A DNA stretch of 64,000 nucleotides from Ctenosaura bakeri (Eukaryota > Chordata > Lepidosauria > Squamata > Iguanidae), in contig CAOLHI010001478.1 of NCBI GenBank assembly GCA_948474755.1, forward strand, positions 682,001-746,000, in the 5' to 3' direction. Position 1 is the stretch's first letter; each line of letters starts with the position of its first letter. Under the pieces are notes generated by a model. It ran no database searches and was not told where the DNA came from. It saw only the letters and a list, made by a program, of their open reading frames with translations. This document shows positions 54,469 through 64,000 of the stretch, piece after piece. A program made the position numbers and the translations under genes.

Positions 54469-55294
54469 CTGTATATAATGGAAACATTGCAAGGTTAAAT
54501 TACGGATGTTTACAAAAAAAATTTATTCATTCAAACCACAGGTTCATGATTCTTATCATATGTCAGGGTTTATTATTTTGAGCACTGTCTAGTAGATTGG
54601 TAAATATAATGTTTGCAAAAGCTTATATTTAAAAACAACAACAAAAGCATGTACTGTCTTCTGCATTTTGCCTACATCAGCACAGGAAAAATGTGGCTCA
54701 TTCTATGTAAAACATTCACTAGAGACACAGAGTGGCGAATAAAAGGACAAAGGCTTTACTACAGGAGTGGAGAAAGAGTGGGATGTCAGCTTCATGTGGC
54801 TCCCCAGGGCCATTTTTGAGGTGTCAGTTTTATTTATTTAGTTAGTTAGTTAGCTAGTTGCCTCCAAATGCTCTTTAGGCAGCAAACAGGCAAGTTCCCC
54901 TTTCAGGCCAGGGGGAGGCCTTTTTCTATCAAGAAGTGAACCTGAAGCTGACTTCCAGGTCACTTCCTGCTGTTGAAAAATGGTTCTTCTTGGCGTAAAA
55001 TGGGTCAGGAGGGTCAAAAATATGGCAAAACTGCCCCCTTCCATGTCTCCTAGCGGGCATTTGGGGATATCTGACAGAAAAATTCATTTTTGTGTGTGTG
55101 TGGAGGGATGCAGCCAACTGTTGAAGATTAAAGAGCACCAATGTGGCTCCTTAATTTTTGACAGTTACCATTCTCTGTTTTAAGAACTGAGCATCTTTGA
55201 ATGCTTGCGGAAAAAGCCCCTGTGCTTCTGGTAGAGAAAGATTTCAGGTATATCTATATTAGGGAATCATTTTGGCTAAAATCAAGGAACTTTA

Positions 55295-55395
55295 GAACCT
55301 CCAGGAATTGTGGATTACAGTTCCCTAAATCCTCTACCACTGGATATGCTGGCAGGGGTTTCTAGGTGTTGAATGCATCTGGAGGGCCAAAGGTT
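55295..55395. repeat. Short foldback element (hAT-like), copy 4
   Basis: CCTCCAGGAATTGTGGATTA, CAGTTCCCTAAATCCTC answered by GGCAGGGGTTTCTAGGTGTT, GAATGCATCTGGAGGGCC. Diverged copy inside the MKNK1 intron between the linker exon and the C-lobe exon. Confidence 0.45.
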
Positions 55396-55975
55396 TCCCA
55401 GTCAATTTAGGTATTTATAAGCAGCCACACTAATTGAAACCTTGAGTCACATGGCACTAAGCTTGGTCACTCTTCACATTTACATTCTATAGAGAATCCC
55501 AATTCTGGACAGATTGTTTTGGGTTTTTTCCTAAGTAATGATGGGCAAAGTGCAGCCTGTGATGATCCATATGCTGTCCCAGAGCCTCACTTTTTCAGAT
55601 TTTAGTGACACCCCAAAGCTCCCCAACCCTTAATAATTTTTAAAAAAAAATTCTGACAATGTTCAGTTTTTCTCCCTCAAAACTGGATAAATGAACTAAT
55701 AACTGGCTGCAAACACAGTGTGTTACTTCTTCTCCATCCCACAAGCCTCAATGCCCTTAAAAACAAACGAACAAACAAACAGCTGAACATAGGCAAAAAA
55801 GGCAGTCAGAAGTTACATGATGCCACTTCCAGCATGCCAAAATGCAACGATGGAGCTGATAGGAGTCAGGGGAAGGGTATCACAGGGGTAAAAACTGGCC
55901 AATGCCCCCTCCACAGATGCCCATCCCAGGTATAAAGCAAAAATAACTCTTGGGTCACGAACCTATGTTTTATCA

Positions 55976-61549
<5,574 letters not shown>

Positions 61550-61660
61550 CTAGAATGGAGGAAGAAGAAAAGAGGGGAAGGACGCAACACACATCATTAC
61601 CTTCATGAACTCACCTTGCAAAAGTAACAAAAAAAGAGGAATGACAAAGAATGAAGTACC

Positions 61661-61716
61661 TTAGTGGGAGATTCACACAATATGTTTTCAGGTTTTAAGT
61701 CTCGATGAGCAATACC
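61661..61716 (-). CDS. MKNK1: MKNK1 exon, HRD catalytic loop
   Basis: Minus strand, 56 bp, acceptor ACACCTTAG, donor GTACTT. Two bases complete a Gly codon, then [26 protein letters not shown] is the catalytic loop with the catalytic Asp and the Asn that binds metal. It is the most upstream MKNK1 exon in the window; exons for the N-lobe, the ATP site and the N-terminal eIF4G-binding region are not found up to 64,000. Border is uncertain by one base. Confidence 0.94.
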
Positions 61717-62091
61717 TAAGGTGTGTAACACAAGGAGAAGAATGATTCACATCTTAAAGAGACAAATACTACAAAATTGGGGTGGGAGAGACTTTATAAC
61801 AATATTTGATATTGGTGTTTACATACAGACTGAAGTTTCAATCAAGTTGCCCACAAGCTGTATTGTCCACCAAACCATAATCAGTCAGCCATTGCGTTGA
61901 ATAGTATTGGATAAGCCCTAAATCAGCACAAGTACTCAGAAATAGAAAGTCTACACCATGCTTCACTACTTTGCAGCAGCGAACACACTTTGGGGACAGG
62001 CAGTACCAACTTCAAATAGAGACATGACACAGTTTCCTCCCATTTGATATAAATTGCCTAGCAGTGTTCAGACATTTAAGCAGTGCATTAA

Positions 62092-62320
62092 TGTTGCTGT
62101 TGTTACGAACCTTCAAGTCAGCTCTGACTTAGGGTCAACTTATCTAACCTACAGTTTTCTCCGCAAGATTTATATAAAGGAGGTATGCCACTGCCTTCCT
62201 CTAAAGCTGAAAGAGTACAACTGGCCCAAGCCAACTACTGAGCTTCTAGGGCTAAGACGGCATTAGTACCCTGGCCTCTCAGGACCCTAGTCCAACACTC
62301 ACACAACTATATCATGCCAC
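62092..62320 (-). repeat. tRNA-derived SINE in MKNK1 intron, minus strand
   Basis: TTACGAACCTTCAAGTCAGC, TCTGACTTAGGGTCAAC, GATTTATATAAAGGAGGTAT, GCCACTGCCTTCCTC, CCTGGCCTCTCAGGACCCTA, GTCCAACACTC. Reverse complement of the tail-to-head order of the family at 33.1 kb. Confidence 0.75.
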
Positions 62321-63049
62321 GTCAAGCAGTATATCCAAAACACAATTTTTAACCATGAGGTTAGTAGGAACCTCACAGAACTATCAGAGGAACTAAGTTA
62401 CAGCCTTCTTATATCCCCTGATGAAGTAATGCTTATGTTTGAAAAGGACTGACTTGTTTCTTACTTGTATAATTTTTTTTTAAAAAAAGGGAATATAAAA
62501 ATCTGTCAGTGACTGAATAATATAATCCACCTTCATGCAATAATGACATAAAATGCTCCACATTAAAGCAGGATTACTTAGGTCACTTAGTTCCTTGCTC
62601 AGTCTACATCCACATACTGCATATTGGTGTCTTCAGGGAGAAAGCCTATGTTTACATGAGAAACAGAAACCTGCAGACATCATGGCTGAGCAAAACAGGA
62701 AGAAACCACATAACTTTAAGAGAGGAGCTACAGATACAGTCTTGGTGCTCTCAAAACTGTGTAGACACCTTTGAGTGATTTACTTATGAAAGCTGCTGCC
62801 CTCTTGGCTCAGCACAAGTTACAAAATAATTCCATCTAGATCATTTATTCCCCAGAACTACATGGGAAGAACCCATTGGATTTCAAGATAAATTTCTGAA
62901 GGACATATGTGCATAAAATAAAGTTTATCATATGGGCAAAGGAACATCATTATTATGGTCAAATGTTTGCAAATAAGTGAAGTATTGATCATTTAATGGC
63001 TTCTTAGGAAACTGTATAGCTTTCTTTTTCTTTTTTTCAGTATGCTGTG

Positions 63050-63235
63050 GTATGGTGGCTTAAGTACTGGACTACAATCTTGGAGACCAGGGTTTGAGTC
63101 TCCACTCAGCCATGGAAAACCACTGGGTGACCTTGGCTGCATCACACACTTTCAGCCCCTGAAAACCCCATGATAGGTTTGCCCTAAAGTTGCCATGAGT
63201 CAGAAACAACTTGAAGGCACACAACAACAGCAATG
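63050..63235 (+). repeat. tRNA-derived SINE in MKNK1 intron, plus strand
   Basis: GTGGTATGGTGGCTTAAGTA, CTGGACTACAATCTTGGAGA, CCAGGGTTTGAGTCTCCACT (B box), CAGCCATGGAAAACCACTGG, CCCCATGATAGGTTTGCCCT, TTGAAGGCACACAACAACAG. Confidence 0.9.
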
Positions 63236-64000
63236 CACTATCAAAGTTCTCAGAGTTTTATGATACAAGATGAGCATGAAACAGTGCTGGGATTACAGAC
63301 TTCATAATATAGCAGTTTCCAAAAGTGATAGAGAACATGTCTTTCTTGACTTTTGAGAAGCCTATAATTTTAAACAGCAAAAAACTTAAGCATCCACAGC
63401 AAGGAAGGCTTCAGTTCCCAACATAACACTGTGTGGAACATTGTTTAATAAGGGTATTAATGCTACACAGTGGAATCACAAACTAAATGAGAAAATCAGA
63501 GATTACAGAAGATTCTCCTGCAAGCATTTCTTCCTGTTGAGTAGCTTTTCTCTCTAAAACATAATTTTATCATGTGCTTGTAAAATCTTCTTTGCAAGGC
63601 CAGAATAGACTCTGTGGACAGTTAATGAAAGGCAGAACACAAAATTGCAAACCAGCTTGTATTTACATTGTTTCTAGTTCAGTATTCCTGTTTATAAAAT
63701 AGGTATGCCACTTCTTCTGTTGAAACCATATCCTCAGAATGCTTTACAATCAATTTAAGAGCATTAGAAAACAAGTAAACAATGAAGCACAGAGTCAGCA
63801 CAAACACACAAAGAAATAGTACCAAACAATACCATAAATATCCACTAAATGCGTTTTTTAAAATCTAATGTTAGTGTATGCTAAGAGAGGCACACCTCCT
63901 AGAGCAGTGCTTCCATAAGTGTAATGCTTTTGCTAAGACAGTCCAGTTCTATAGCCTCAGAGAGCAGGGAGACATGAACAGAATATATTTTGATAATCTC

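Larger units (their letters stand above)
61717..64000. other. MKNK1 intron (upstream, partial)
   Basis: No further exon found. Two SINE copies lie here (62092-62320 minus, 63050-63235 plus). Confidence 0.65.

Noticed and set aside
61720..64000. Further upstream MKNK1 exons
   Set aside because: No segment encodes the expected FNEREA..DFLHTK or the N-lobe glycine loop with splice sites; these exons must lie past the window.

Overview
The window looks like intergenic plus genic DNA from a vertebrate, most likely a squamate reptile. The reasons are the repeat mix (Bov-B-type LINE, CR1, L2, L1, a Penelope-like element with a GIY-YIG endonuclease, tRNA-headed and 5S rRNA-headed SINEs, many foldback DNA transposons) and one spliced vertebrate gene. 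The species itself cannot be named from the sequence.

The only host gene I can support is MKNK1 (MAP kinase-interacting kinase 1). It lies on the minus strand at the right end: six coding exons between 61.7 kb and 53.5 kb with GT-AG borders and matching phases, followed by a probable 3' UTR down to about 51.6 kb. Upstream exons (N-terminus and N-lobe of the kinase) lie beyond the window.

The most striking object is a minus-strand gammaretrovirus-like provirus at 4,861-11,102. It is bounded by ~285-bp LTRs and a 4-bp target duplication (GGGC). Between its gag matrix/p12 region and its integrase it carries about 1.7 kb of the central coiled coil of the host gene NUMA1 in place of capsid, nucleocapsid, protease and reverse transcriptase. 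This is the layout of a transducing (oncogene-capture type) retrovirus, here fixed as an endogenous copy. The gag and NUMA1 parts are in the same reading frame at the junction, separated by one TGA. The NUMA1 part still holds a 483-codon open frame, while gag, integrase and env are broken.

The rest (about 0-4.8 kb and 11-51 kb) is repeat-rich intergenic DNA: a Bov-B fragment split by a MITE (2.7-3.7 kb), CR1 and pogo/Tigger-like elements (14-15.3 kb), an L2 fragment (16.9-17.9 kb), a Penelope-like 3' half (18.9-20 kb), microsatellites, a local tandem duplication (44.0-45.9 kb) and a 5'-truncated L1 with a 15-bp target duplication (49.7-50.65 kb). Several nested insertions allow the empty target site to be read from related copies, which fixes a 3-bp target duplication for one MITE group.
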